This document shows, in pieces, positions 6,640 through 15,701 of a stretch of DNA of 38,109 nt. Source of the DNA: CAZJYI01 sp964550025 (lineage in GTDB: Bacteria > Verrucomicrobiota > Kiritimatiellia > UBA8416 > CAYOBW01). The DNA lies in contig CAZJYI010000117.1 in assembly GCA_964550025.1 (NCBI GenBank), forward strand, positions 1 to 38,109, given 5' to 3'. Within the stretch, counting starts at the first letter, position 1, and each line of letters opens with the position of its first letter. The translations under genes were made by a program, and so were the position numbers. Under the pieces are notes generated by a model, which was given only the letters and a program-made list of their open reading frames with translations, was not told where the DNA came from and made no database searches.

Positions 6640-9402
6640 TCACTCCCTCACCTTCGTAACCGTCAACCCCTCGATCCGGAAGTTGCAGCCGTTGTGCCAG
6701 TGCGGCATGAGCGGGATAATCACGAGCTCGTGCTCCTGGCTCAACTCCAAGGTGAAATCGAAGGGCACGGGCGTGTTGTCGCGTGGGACCGTGATCTGCC
6801 GGATTTCCGGGGCCCGCTGGGTGTCCTTCTTGCGTACCGACAGCGTGTAGGTCTTCGCGCCCCCGGTCCAGGGCTTGCCGGAGGCCCTGCCCTTCACGCG
6901 GTACATGCCACTCTCCGGGGCGATAAAGACAATGCCGGCGATCTTCTGGTATTCAAGGTTCTTCCACTTCCCCATTGCGCCGAGAGACAGGTTGCCGCTC
7001 TCGATCTTCGCCTTCGGGTTTCCCCCGTGCTGGTGCGATGCCGGGATCCAGCGCGTACCGTCCCAGGGGAGTGGTTCATAGTTCGCACTCATCAGCGGGT
7101 CGTCCGGGTAGACACGGTCGAGCCGCCAGACGGGCTTCCCGTCCGACAGAATCGGGTTGCCCTCGGCCGTCCCTTTCTTCGCGCCGGCCCAGGCCGCCGG
7201 CAGGCGATAGGTTGCGGCTCCCTCTCTCGTACTCACGAAGCCGACGTGTTTGCGGTCCTGGGGCTCGAACGCCTTGAGCAGAGTTTTGCCGTCCGTCCCT
7301 GCCTGCGTGTGAAGTATCAGCGCCTTGCCGGTCTTTGAGAGCACGCAGCTACCGGGAACCTCCTGCCGGTTCCCCATGATGTCCTCGACGATCCACGGAC
7401 TCCCGACATCCGGCAACTCGAGACGCGCATCTTCGACGGCATCGTCATCGGCAAAGGCGACGACAACCCCGCGACCGTTGCGCAGGTCGTCGAAGACACA
7501 CACGTTCCCCAGCAGCGGACGCACGAAACCGACCTCCTCGCTGATACCGATATGATGGTTCAGCACGTTCCAGGCGGCGACCAGCGGCGTGGGATAGCTG
7601 TACCAATCCCACAGCATCGTACCCGGCCCGGAGTAGTCCCAGAAGCTCATGCCGTGCGTGCCGTACATCAGGTGGAACATCACCGTCTTCTCGTGCCCGC
7701 AGGCCGCGATCTCCGCCATGCAGTTCATGATCAGGTGCGTGCTGCGCACGCTGTCCAGGGTCGTGCACGCGATCGGTTCATCCACCCGGGTGTTGGTGAA
7801 AGCCCACCCCTCCGTGAACCAGATTTCCAGGTGCTCGCCTCCCGCGTTGTCGAGCATGCCGCGCATCCGCTTCAGGCGTTTCGCGTCAAGCAGCCGGCCG
7901 GCGTGGTAGTCGTGCCACGACCACACGTCGATATCCTTGAGGCCCTTTGCCTTCAGCAGCGCATGGTTGACGCGGCTGGCATGGGTGTAGACGTTGTTCA
8001 GCGAGACTTTCGCCTGCGGGTCGGTCTTCTTGATCAGTCGCGCGGTGCGCATCATGAACTTCACGTACTCGTCGATGTATCCGTTCTTCCACTTGTCGTG
8101 GCCGGGCTCGTTCGCAAGCTGAAGGATCACCGGTTTGCCCCTGAAGTGGTTGGCAGCCGCGGTGACGAAGCGATCCCAGGCGGTGATGACGCTGAAGTCG
8201 CCCCATCGCGGGTCGTCCGCCTTCCATCGCATGTCGCGCGGGAGCGGGTGCTCCTTGTCCATGATCCACTTGGGCCACCCGTAGAGCACGACGTGGCACG
8301 AGATGCCGCGCTCAAAGGCCTCCTCGAACAGCTCGTCCTGCCAGTTGTACTTGCCTTCCTCCGGCTCGAAATTGTGCCACTTGTTCTTCGGCCACCAGCG
8401 CGACCATCCGAAGCCGATGCGCTGCATCCGCTCCAGGCACTCCGGACCGCCCGCAAACGAACCGCCAAAGCGCTCGCGCGGATCCGGCTTCGTTGCCTTC
8501 TTGGGATACGGGAGCGAGGTCAGGGGGAATTCGGAGCGGTCGAGTTCCGCGCCGGTCCCGTCGAGCACGCTCAAGCGGGCAATCACACAGCCCTTGTGAT
8601 CGAGTTTGAGGGGAACGGTCTTCGAGAAGGTGCGGCCGCCTCTGAGCGTGGCGGCCTCCTCGACGGCCTGACCAACGGCGCCAATGCCCTCGTGATCGAA
8701 GAGCTGCCAGCGCACTGTCACCTCGCGCGCAGTGTTGCCGGGATTCGACGCGTGCGCCGTCATCCGGGCCGTGGCCCCGACATCGAATGTGTTCCCGGCT
8801 GCCCCGCGGTAGCCGGGCAGGTTCTCGCAGTCAGCGACAATCTCGATCGGGCGGCGCGGGACATAGTCCGGGGTACCGCCGTCGCCCTCGGTAACGGTCA
8901 CACCGTCAACATAGACGGCATTGCCCTTGCCCCCACTGATCTGAACCAGGTAGTGCGGCAGGCGCCAGAAACCGTTCTGCGGCACGTCGGCGGGAAAGGT
9001 GAAGGAGACGCGGGTCCAGTCTGTTCCGATGTCCGCACTCTTTCCGGCCCCACTGGCCCAGAGCCGCCCGGACTTCTGACCGGGCTCGCGCGCGCTGGGA
9101 GGCAAGGCAACGCTCACCTTGCCGGGCTTCTCGCCGCGCGCCCAGAGGCTGATCGTGTAGCGCTTGCCCCGTTGCATGGCGCAGGGCGAGCTCATGACGT
9201 AACCGCTCGACAGGCGCAGAGCATACTCCCCTACCCTGCCCTCACCCTTCACAACCTGATGGGCGTTGGTTTTGACGTTGTGCCAATACAGCAACCCGCC
9301 CTCGAACGACCCGTTGCGAAGCAGGTTCTGTGCAAGGGCATACGCGGTGCCGAGGTTGAAGAACAAGAGGATGGCCAGCAGATGGATGCGTGTCTTTCTC
9401 AT
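6640..9402 (-). CDS. secreted clan GH-A type glycoside hydrolase with carbohydrate-binding-like ends
   Basis: A 920-residue secreted protein. The chosen ATG at 9402 gives the signal peptide MRKTRIHLLAILLFFNLG, with cleavage near residue 24. Upstream in-frame ATGs (9420, 9423, 9516) would add a charged leader and lack ribosome-binding sites. Domains: residues 25-180 begin NLLRNGSFEGG, typical of a CBM4/9/22-like beta-sandwich; about 185-300 is a second beta domain; about 310-640 is a TIM barrel. In the barrel, LQLANEPGHD places the acid/base Glu432 in the N-E-P motif, and EIWFTEGWAF places the nucleophile candidate Glu531, the spacing expected of clan GH-A (GH5/GH39/GH79-like). The last 250 residues form further beta domains ending HNGCNFRIEGLTV. 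The substrate is unknown. It lies opposite to its neighbours and seems to be transcribed alone. Confidence 0.8.
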   Translation of the reverse strand: MRKTRIHLLAILLFFNLGTAYALAQNLLRNGSFEGGLLYWHNVKTNAHQVVKGEGRVGEYALRLSSGYVMSSPCAMQRGKRYTISLWARGEKPGKVSVALPPSAREPGQKSGRLWASGAGKSADIGTDWTRVSFTFPADVPQNGFWRLPHYLVQISGGKGNAVYVDGVTVTEGDGGTPDYVPRRPIEIVADCENLPGYRGAAGNTFDVGATARMTAHASNPGNTAREVTVRWQLFDHEGIGAVGQAVEEAATLRGGRTFSKTVPLKLDHKGCVIARLSVLDGTGAELDRSEFPLTSLPYPKKATKPDPRERFGGSFAGGPECLERMQRIGFGWSRWWPKNKWHNFEPEEGKYNWQDELFEEAFERGISCHVVLYGWPKWIMDKEHPLPRDMRWKADDPRWGDFSVITAWDRFVTAAANHFRGKPVILQLANEPGHDKWKNGYIDEYVKFMMRTARLIKKTDPQAKVSLNNVYTHASRVNHALLKAKGLKDIDVWSWHDYHAGRLLDAKRLKRMRGMLDNAGGEHLEIWFTEGWAFTNTRVDEPIACTTLDSVRSTHLIMNCMAEIAACGHEKTVMFHLMYGTHGMSFWDYSGPGTMLWDWYSYPTPLVAAWNVLNHHIGISEEVGFVRPLLGNVCVFDDLRNGRGVVVAFADDDAVEDARLELPDVGSPWIVEDIMGNRQEVPGSCVLSKTGKALILHTQAGTDGKTLLKAFEPQDRKHVGFVSTREGAATYRLPAAWAGAKKGTAEGNPILSDGKPVWRLDRVYPDDPLMSANYEPLPWDGTRWIPASHQHGGNPKAKIESGNLSLGAMGKWKNLEYQKIAGIVFIAPESGMYRVKGRASGKPWTGGAKTYTLSVRKKDTQRAPEIRQITVPRDNTPVPFDFTLELSQEHELVIIPLMPHWHNGCNFRIEGLTVTKVRE

Positions 9403-9638
9403 GATCTGCCAAGGCTGCATCATGACGGAGGGTGTCTTCAAGGAAGAACGGTGTTCGGGGAGTCGGCGACTCATTGACCCGATGACGCCCGGGGGATACC
9501 GTCCCCCCGGAGTCATCGAGTCATCCAGTCACCGAGTCATCCAGTCACCAAGTCAACTCCATTGCCCTTGACGGCTCAACCCCGGTTCCGACATGCTCAC
9601 CCCCACGGAAACGCCGCTTCATCCAGGAGCCTAGACAC
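9403..9638. other. divergent intergenic region with hairpin and tandem octamers
   Basis: This gap separates the minus-strand glycosidase from the plus-strand DUF1593 gene. It contains a GC-rich inverted repeat at 9487-9509 (CCCGGGGGATACCGTCCCCC region) followed directly by six 8-base units at 9510-9557. The right part holds CAGGAG, 9 bases ahead of the DUF1593 start. Promoters could not be assigned. Confidence 0.5.
9510..9557. repeat. six tandem 8-bp units
   Basis: Six octamers follow one another without gaps: GAGTCATC, GAGTCATC, CAGTCACC, GAGTCATC, CAGTCACC, AAGTCAAC. The 16-base pair GAGTCATCCAGTCACC is repeated exactly at 9518-9533 and 9534-9549. The unit length of eight and the intergenic position argue for slippage or a structural element rather than coding sequence. 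Confidence 0.85.
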
Positions 9639-11585
9639 ATGAACAGAAGCTACCTTCCTCTCAACGCTGCTCTCGCCCTCATCACGCTCATCACCAGCAT
9701 ACACACCGCAACAGCGACCGCGCCGCCACCCCCGGCCAAGCACCGCATCGTCGTGATGACGGACATCGGCGGCGATCCCGACGACCGCCAATCCCTGGTG
9801 CGCTTTCTCCTCTACGCCTGCGACTTCGACGTCGAGGGGTTTTGTACGGGGTTCGGCTTTGGGCACGACAGAAACACACGCCCCGACCTGATCCGCGCCG
9901 CGGTCGACGCCTACGGCGAAGCACTGCCGAACCTTCGCAAGCACCGCGCCGACTACCCGCCGCACGAAGCCCTTGTGGCCCTGATCAAGGACGGCCACAA
10001 TGGCGACCCGCACGCGGTCGGACCGGGCATGGACTCCGAGGCGTCGGACTGGATCATCCGCGTCGTCGACCGCGACGACCCACGCCCCGTCTGGTTCTCG
10101 ATCTGGGGCGGCCCGCGCGAGCTGGCGCAGGCGATCTGGAAAGTGTCGCAGAAACGTTCGCCCGAGGAGCTCGCCGCCTTCAAACGCAAGATTCGCGTCC
10201 ACTCCATCGCCGACCAGGACCGCACGGCCGGCTGGGTCAAGGAACACCACCCCGACGTGGTCTGGCTGTATTCCAGGAACCTCTTCCGCGGCATATGGAA
10301 GGCGGGTGACCAATCCCTCGTGTCGCGGCAATGGCTGACCCGGCACGTACTCAACGATCATGGTCCCCTCGCCCCCCACTACCCGCCCAAGGCCGCCGGC
10401 AAAGATGCCGTCAAGGAAGGCGATACGCCATCCTTCTTCTACGTCTTGCCCGACGGGCTGAGCAACCCCGAGCATCCCGAATGGGGCAACTGGGGCGGAC
10501 GCTTTCGGCTGAGCGGAAAAGGGTGCGAATACCTGCCCGCGGATGACCTGGTGAACGGGAAACCCGATATGCTTTACACGATTCACCGCTGGCGCCGCGC
10601 CTACCAGAACGCGTTCGAGGCCCGCATGGACTGGTGCGTCGCGCCGTTCGACCGCGCCAACCACGCCCCGATCGCCGTGTGTAACGGCGACACCTCACGG
10701 CGTGTGCTGAGGGTGTACGCCGAACCGGGGAAAAGCGTCTCACTCTCGGCGTCGGGATCGTCCGATCCGGACGGACACGCCCTCAACTACCGCTGGTGGA
10801 TCTACGAGGAAGCCGGCAGCTACGAGGCAGCCGTCCCTATCAGTGACGCGCACGCGGCCCGGGCAGCGCTGACCGTTCCACGGGATGCCGCCGGTCGCTC
10901 CATCCACGTGATCCTGGAAGTCACCGATGACGGCAAACCGTCCCTGACCGCCTACCGCCGCGTCGTTATAGGTGTGTCGGGGAAGCCGGCGACGCCGTCC
11001 GCCGGGACAGAGCTCGCCGCGCAGGATCCGACGGAGCCGGTCACCTCGCTGGCCGGGCCGCCGGACGGGACCGGGCCATGGACATTCTATCGCGGGATCA
11101 ACATCAACGGCGCGGCAGTCGAGATCGACGGAAATCGCTGGGAGGGCGACAACGCCGCCGGTTTCGACTGCTCGAACGAGATGCTTGTCAACACACATGT
11201 GAAACTCCAGCCGCCAACGGATGCCGCCCGCGCAAGGATGATCCGCTCCTTCCGCTGGGACCGCAAGGCGTCGGCCGCGCTAACCGGCGTCCCCGAGGGA
11301 ACCTATGCCATCTATCTCTACATCTGGGAGGAGACCAGCCCGGAGAGGGTCACAATCCTCCTCAACGGCAAAACGGTTGAGCGCAGTTACAACACCGGCC
11401 GTGCCGGCCAATGGCGCCGCCTCGGCCCCTGGACCACTCAAATCAACGACAGTCGCATCCTCCTGACAGCCACCGGCGGCGCCGCCAACCTGAGCGGCAT
11501 CGAAGTCTGGCAGAAGCAAACGCAGGAACCGCAGCGCGGCGGTGCGGCGGCCAGGAGGGGACGAACCACAGATCCGCGCAGATGA
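9639..11585 (+). CDS. secreted DUF1593 (nucleoside-hydrolase-like) protein with malectin-like C-terminus
   Basis: A 648-residue secreted protein with signal peptide MNRSYLPLNAALALITLITS and a good ribosome-binding site (CAGGAG) before the ATG. Residues 35-320 start HRIVVMTDIGGDPDDRQSLV, the Asp-rich strand of the inosine-uridine nucleoside hydrolase fold found in DUF1593 proteins, and include VWFSIWGGPRELAQAIW. Residues about 365-450 are the DUF1593 C-terminal Ig-like domain (ASGSSDPDGHALNYRWWIYE). Residues about 480-625 (GININGAAVEIDGNRWEGDN to GIEVWQKQ) read as a malectin-like sugar-binding domain. DUF1593 proteins are often annotated as cellulose-binding, and their reaction is not established; cleavage of an N- or O-glycosidic bond is plausible from the fold. 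The last 20 or so residues are Arg-rich and are encoded partly by a dispersed intergenic repeat, so the natural C terminus may have been altered. Confidence 0.82.
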   Translation: MNRSYLPLNAALALITLITSIHTATATAPPPPAKHRIVVMTDIGGDPDDRQSLVRFLLYACDFDVEGFCTGFGFGHDRNTRPDLIRAAVDAYGEALPNLRKHRADYPPHEALVALIKDGHNGDPHAVGPGMDSEASDWIIRVVDRDDPRPVWFSIWGGPRELAQAIWKVSQKRSPEELAAFKRKIRVHSIADQDRTAGWVKEHHPDVVWLYSRNLFRGIWKAGDQSLVSRQWLTRHVLNDHGPLAPHYPPKAAGKDAVKEGDTPSFFYVLPDGLSNPEHPEWGNWGGRFRLSGKGCEYLPADDLVNGKPDMLYTIHRWRRAYQNAFEARMDWCVAPFDRANHAPIAVCNGDTSRRVLRVYAEPGKSVSLSASGSSDPDGHALNYRWWIYEEAGSYEAAVPISDAHAARAALTVPRDAAGRSIHVILEVTDDGKPSLTAYRRVVIGVSGKPATPSAGTELAAQDPTEPVTSLAGPPDGTGPWTFYRGININGAAVEIDGNRWEGDNAAGFDCSNEMLVNTHVKLQPPTDAARARMIRSFRWDRKASAALTGVPEGTYAIYLYIWEETSPERVTILLNGKTVERSYNTGRAGQWRRLGPWTTQINDSRILLTATGGAANLSGIEVWQKQTQEPQRGGAAARRGRTTDPRR

Positions 11586-11592
11586 ACGCGGA
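11563..11592. repeat. dispersed 'ACCACAGAT..GATGAACGCGGA' type repeat
   Basis: The stretch GAACCACAGATCCGCGCAGA, continuing TGAACGCGGA, matches the style of a short intergenic sequence that I recall from many bacterial genomes, built of AC-x-CG-x-AGAT phrases. Here it overlaps the last codons and stop of the DUF1593 gene. A cousin occurs at 36618-36650 (AACCGCGAATGAACGCGAAT). Its role is unknown. Confidence 0.5.
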
Positions 11593-11682
11593 CAAGGGAG
11601 GAGGCACACGGATGGGAAAACCGCCGGGTGGGAACGGATCGAGCAACCGCTTGACGGGGGAACTCATCAAGGAGACCGGGAC

Positions 11683-14600
11683 ATGAACCCCAAGAGCGGC
11701 GCGACGGCAGACACCGGCCACCTTCAGCGACTCGCACTCTGGGCTCGTTGCGCGCTTCTGCTGTTCCTTCCATGCGTGCTTCATGCCGCGGAATCTCCCC
11801 CGGTGCTTGGCGAGTGGTATTGCATAGGGCCCTTCAAGGACGTGCCTATCGGACTGCATCTCAGATCGTTCGACCACGTGTTCGCTCCCGAGAAGGACGT
11901 CCTTGCAGCCGGCGATCGACCGGCTGACCTGGGCAGATCCTATGAGGCGGCGCATTTTGTTGGTGAGGAGAACCCTGTTCGCCGGTGGGAGAAGCGGGCG
12001 GAGTGGACCGACGGGTATCTCAACTACCTCCCCTACGGTCCGGCCCCAATGAAGAACGAGACCTGTTACCTGTATCGCACGATCACGGCATCGCGGCCCG
12101 GGACGGTGAACGTCCATGTTCATGCCCTGGACAACCTTCGCCTGTGGTTGAACGGCACCCTCGTGGGAGAGGCCGGGAATCCCGGCCGGCGCGGATCGTC
12201 TCGATTCGCCGCCAGTCTTGTCACCAAGCTGGACCTGCAGGAGGGAGCGAACAGGCTCCTCCTCAAGATCACCAGCATGCACGGTCTGCACGGTTTCGCG
12301 TTCGCCATGCCGCCGTTCCCCCCTTCGAATGCATTCAGACCCGGACAGGGAATCCGGTCGACGGCTCCGCGGACCAATCCCGCTTCGATCATGAAGTCAT
12401 TCCGTTTCGACATCGCACCCATCCCGATGTACGACCCGGCGGTGCTGAAAATGGCAGAGGACCTCGAGCACCGTGTTCCGTCGACGCCGGCCGGCGCTGC
12501 GTACGATGAGAGGTTGTCCGCTCTGCGAGAGAGGATCGCCCGGAACCATGCCGACCTGCAGGCCGGCAGGCCGGTTGGCGAGAACGACGTGGCCGAAGCC
12601 GCGAAAGCGATCGCGGCATTCTGGGAGCGCGAGATTTCGGACCTGCCGCCGATCGCGTTCATCCGGTGTCCGTCGTTTCCCATCAACGCCATCGCACCCT
12701 ACACGGCTCGCGGCGCCGCTCCCGCAAGCATCTGCATCGTCGATCCCCGTCAGCCCGACGAGCCGCCGCGGGTCGTGTTTCACGATCCGGCCATGGTCCT
12801 GTTCGACATGAACGTGTCCTACGACGCCAAAACGCTCTTCTTTTCAGCCCGGGGCAAAGCACCGGGCGGATGGCAGATTTACGAGGTAGGCATGGACGGC
12901 ACGGGGCTCAAGCAGATCACGAGGGGGCCCAGCAGCAACATCAGTCCCGCGCTGCTCCCCAACGACGAAATCATGTTTGTCTCGACGCGCGCCGATACCC
13001 GCGTGATGTGCCAGAAACAGCCATCGGGCCTGCTCTATGTCTGTAACCGTGACGGCAGCAACGTGCGAAAGGTCTCCGGAAACACGCTGAGCGATCATAC
13101 CCCGCAGGTGATGAACGACGGGCGGGTGATCTTCACGCGCTGGGACTACGGCATCGACAAGAACGTGTTCTGCCGGCAGAACCTGTGGACGATGAACCCG
13201 GACGGCACGGGGTTTCAGCTTTTCGGATCGAACACGAAGGAAGATCCGAACGGGTTCTGGCAGGCGCGGGCCGTACCGGGCCGCCCGGAGGTCGTGTGTG
13301 TGTTCGGTCCGCACCACAGCTACCATGCCGGCATGATCGGCCTGGTCTGGAACAATCCCGTCGGCCGCGCCCGGGACCGGCGCGGGGAGGGTTTTCGCTG
13401 GGTGACATCGGAGCTTCCGACGGTCGGGGACATCGGGTTGCCGTGGGGTTACCAGGACCCGTACCCGCTCAACGAACACCAGTTCATCGTCTCGTACGGC
13501 GGCGACGGCGGCAACAAGAACCGGGTCTATCTCCTGGATGACCGCGGCAACCGCCGGCTGCTCCACGAAGCAGACGGCAAGCTGGGATGCTGGAGTCCGA
13601 TGCCGCTAAAGGCGCGCCGGCGACCGCCCGTCATACCGCCCCAGTCGAACAACCCCGAGTTTGTCGAGCAGGATCCGGTCGAGACCAACAGGAACCCGCC
13701 CGATCGGCTGACGGGCACGTTCCTTGTGCAGGACGTCTACGAGGGACTGGGGCCGCACGTGAAGCGCGGCGAGATCAGGGAGCTGCAGATTATCGAGCAG
13801 ATCGCCCGTTCGCGCGAGATGGGCGGACCGTCCCTGTGGGGACAATGGGTGGCAATGAGTCGCGGGACCATGTATGCCCGCAGGCTGATCGGGACCGTTC
13901 CCGTAGAGGCGGACGGATCGGCGTACTTCACGGTTCCGGCTTTGCGGGACATCTCGTTCAATGCCCTCGACGCGGAGGGCAGGGCCATTCGGCGCATGGG
14001 GTCGACGCTGCACATCATGCCGGGGGAAACGCAGAGCTGTGTCGGGTGCCATGAGACCCGGGGGGTATCCGCATTGGCCGAGACGCGGCAGGTCATCGCG
14101 GCTCAGCGCCCCGCGTCGGTGCCGACCTATCCCGAGTGGAGCGAGAAGGGGGTGCTCGACTTCACCACGGTCGTGCAGCCCGTGCTCGACAAGTACTGCG
14201 TGAAGTGCCACAGCGGACCGACACCGCCGGGCGCCATGGACCTGTCCGGCGACAAGACCCACTACCACAACATGGCTTATGACATGCTGCTCGACCGCGG
14301 TCTTGTCCATTACATCCCCATCGCGGGCACGGGACACGAGGAGGGCACCGCGAAAACGCGCGGGGCGTACGTCAGCAGGATTCGCGAACGCATCGAGACC
14401 GATGCCTGTTGTCCCGAGCTGCCTCTCGAGGAGCGCAAGAGGATCTACGCGTGGATTGACGCGAACGTCCCGTACTACGGCACCTACGTGCACACGGACA
14501 CGCGCACTTACGGCGCGCGCGACCGCTGGTACGTCACCGACAAGAACGGGTGGTTCAGGAAGGATTTCGTGCCGGTGTTCGACCGTCGGTGCCTCGGTTG

Positions 14601-15459
14601 CCACAAGCGGCACGTGAAGCCGCAGACCTATAACTACAACCCGGGCGGCAACGGCACAATCATGGTGTCGAGCGAGGTGTGGGACGACATCGCGCTGAGC
14701 CAGTTCCAGCACGGTCACGGCCGGGTCTCGATGATCGGCCAGTACGGTCCCTCGCACCGCATCAACCTGACGCACCCCGAGTGGAGCCGGACGCTGACGG
14801 CGCCGTTGGCCAAGGAACGGGGAGGGTTCGGGTTCTGCAGGAACGAGGACGGCAGCCCCGTTTTCAAGGACAGGGACGACCCGGACTACAAGCTGATGCT
14901 GGCGGCCCTCCACAAGGGGCACGAGCGGCTCATGGCGAACCCGCGCGTGGACATGCCGGAAGCGTACGCCAGGTGGAAGGCCGCGGGCTCGGTAACCACA
15001 TGGCCCGCGTCGCCGCCAAAGGCCTTCAAGTTCCGGAAGGACGGCTGGATTTCCGCGAACGCGCAGCTCGAAGCAAGCTCACTCGATCCACGGTGGAACA
15101 ACAACAACGACAGGTTCCTTTCCGGCGAGCCCTTCGAGTGCCACTGGTCCGTGTGTACGAAGAAGGAGCCGAACCCCTGGATCATCATCGCCCTGCCGGA
15201 GGAGTCCCCAATAGCGGCAGTCGACATCGTCAACCGCTTTCCCGACTGCCGCGAGTTCGCGCGGACCCTGACCATGTGGATCTCGACCGACAAGCAGACC
15301 TGGAAACAGGTCTGGAAGGCGCCGCGTGTCGAGGACCGCTGGTTGGTGAAACTCCCGGAGAAAGAGCGTGCGAAGTACATCAAGCTAGGCCTGCGGGAAA
15401 CGCAGTATCTCGATCTCAAGCACGTCTTCGTCTACGGTACGTCGTCGGGGAAGAAGTAG
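11683..15459 (+). CDS. secreted HzsA-like tri-haem c-type protein with F5/8-type C-terminus
   Basis: A 1258-residue secreted protein. The ATG at 11683 has a clear AGGAG 8 bases upstream and gives a signal peptide (residues about 20-37, WARCALLLFLPCVLHA). Residues 40-215 form a PA14-like or jelly-roll domain (LRLWLNGTLVGEAGNPGRRG). Residues about 340-680 are a beta-propeller with TolB-like phrases (FSARGKAPGGWQIYEVGMDG, LWTMNPDGTGFQLF). Three haem c sites follow: CVGCH at 786-790, CVKCH at 839-843 and CLGCH at 970-974. The end, residues about 1130-1255, resembles an F5/8 (discoidin) domain (DIVNRFPDCREFARTLTMWI). The propeller-plus-haem order matches proteins named after hydrazine synthase subunit alpha, common in PVC genomes without anammox. 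A periplasmic redox or substrate-bound oxidoreductase role is inferred; the donor, acceptor and substrate are unknown. The stop codon TAG is the first three bases of an intergenic repeat. Confidence 0.82.
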   Translation: MNPKSGATADTGHLQRLALWARCALLLFLPCVLHAAESPPVLGEWYCIGPFKDVPIGLHLRSFDHVFAPEKDVLAAGDRPADLGRSYEAAHFVGEENPVRRWEKRAEWTDGYLNYLPYGPAPMKNETCYLYRTITASRPGTVNVHVHALDNLRLWLNGTLVGEAGNPGRRGSSRFAASLVTKLDLQEGANRLLLKITSMHGLHGFAFAMPPFPPSNAFRPGQGIRSTAPRTNPASIMKSFRFDIAPIPMYDPAVLKMAEDLEHRVPSTPAGAAYDERLSALRERIARNHADLQAGRPVGENDVAEAAKAIAAFWEREISDLPPIAFIRCPSFPINAIAPYTARGAAPASICIVDPRQPDEPPRVVFHDPAMVLFDMNVSYDAKTLFFSARGKAPGGWQIYEVGMDGTGLKQITRGPSSNISPALLPNDEIMFVSTRADTRVMCQKQPSGLLYVCNRDGSNVRKVSGNTLSDHTPQVMNDGRVIFTRWDYGIDKNVFCRQNLWTMNPDGTGFQLFGSNTKEDPNGFWQARAVPGRPEVVCVFGPHHSYHAGMIGLVWNNPVGRARDRRGEGFRWVTSELPTVGDIGLPWGYQDPYPLNEHQFIVSYGGDGGNKNRVYLLDDRGNRRLLHEADGKLGCWSPMPLKARRRPPVIPPQSNNPEFVEQDPVETNRNPPDRLTGTFLVQDVYEGLGPHVKRGEIRELQIIEQIARSREMGGPSLWGQWVAMSRGTMYARRLIGTVPVEADGSAYFTVPALRDISFNALDAEGRAIRRMGSTLHIMPGETQSCVGCHETRGVSALAETRQVIAAQRPASVPTYPEWSEKGVLDFTTVVQPVLDKYCVKCHSGPTPPGAMDLSGDKTHYHNMAYDMLLDRGLVHYIPIAGTGHEEGTAKTRGAYVSRIRERIETDACCPELPLEERKRIYAWIDANVPYYGTYVHTDTRTYGARDRWYVTDKNGWFRKDFVPVFDRRCLGCHKRHVKPQTYNYNPGGNGTIMVSSEVWDDIALSQFQHGHGRVSMIGQYGPSHRINLTHPEWSRTLTAPLAKERGGFGFCRNEDGSPVFKDRDDPDYKLMLAALHKGHERLMANPRVDMPEAYARWKAAGSVTTWPASPPKAFKFRKDGWISANAQLEASSLDPRWNNNNDRFLSGEPFECHWSVCTKKEPNPWIIIALPEESPIAAVDIVNRFPDCREFARTLTMWISTDKQTWKQVWKAPRVEDRWLVKLPEKERAKYIKLGLRETQYLDLKHVFVYGTSSGKK

Positions 15460-15583
15460 CGCGGGAATCCGTTCCGCAGATACATGGGGACGAGAGTGGC
15501 GCGCGAGAAGTCCGCCCTCCGGTCACACCTCTCTCCACTTGTTCGCCAACCATGCTCACACGCGGATCGGACATCCACGCTAC
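15457..15583. repeat. REP-like element family A, copy 2
   Basis: This block begins TAGCGCGGGAATCCG and ends CATGCTCACACGCGGATCGG followed by ACATCCACGCTAC, so it is a diverged relative of 6511-6631 with the same order of left arm, middle CCGGTCAC...CTCTCT segment and right arm. Its first three bases serve as the stop codon of the HzsA-like gene. The right-hand palindrome is decayed compared with copy 1. Confidence 0.65.
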
Positions 15584-15589
15584 TCGTCA

Positions 15590-15604
15590 CCGGCTGGAAG
15601 CCGG
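15590..15604. repeat. REP-like hairpin
   Basis: CCGGCT, GGA, AGCCGG forms a 6-bp stem with a 3-base loop, followed by CGCTAC. It sits 6 bases downstream of the family A copy 2 and faces the start of the peptidase gene. The CTGGAAGCC core resembles REP palindromes common in repeat-rich genomes. Confidence 0.55.
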
Positions 15605-15701
15605 CGCTACCGGGGAGCGCGGGCGTGACCTCGTCCTGATTCCCCGTGAGATGAACGGTCCTTCTTGCCTCGACGCCCCCAAAGCTGGCATCCTCCGCAC
15701 G

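Noticed and set aside
7552..9477. 641-codon open frame on the plus strand opposite the clan GH-A glycosidase
   Set aside because: It is a mirror of the real gene caused by high GC at third positions. It has no signal peptide, domain or ribosome-binding site, and the minus-strand frame has clear catalytic motifs.
9510..9557. Origin iterons or phage attachment site
   Set aside because: The units are only 8 bases, with no DnaA boxes, AT-rich stretch, integrase or tRNA nearby.
13606..14922. 438-codon open frame opposite the haem protein gene
   Set aside because: Antisense shadow. The plus-strand frame carries three CxxCH motifs and a discoidin-like end.
11683..15459. Anammox hydrazine synthase
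   Set aside because: The resemblance is limited to the propeller and haem motifs. The added sugar-binding-type domains and the absence of partner subunits make hydrazine synthesis unlikely.
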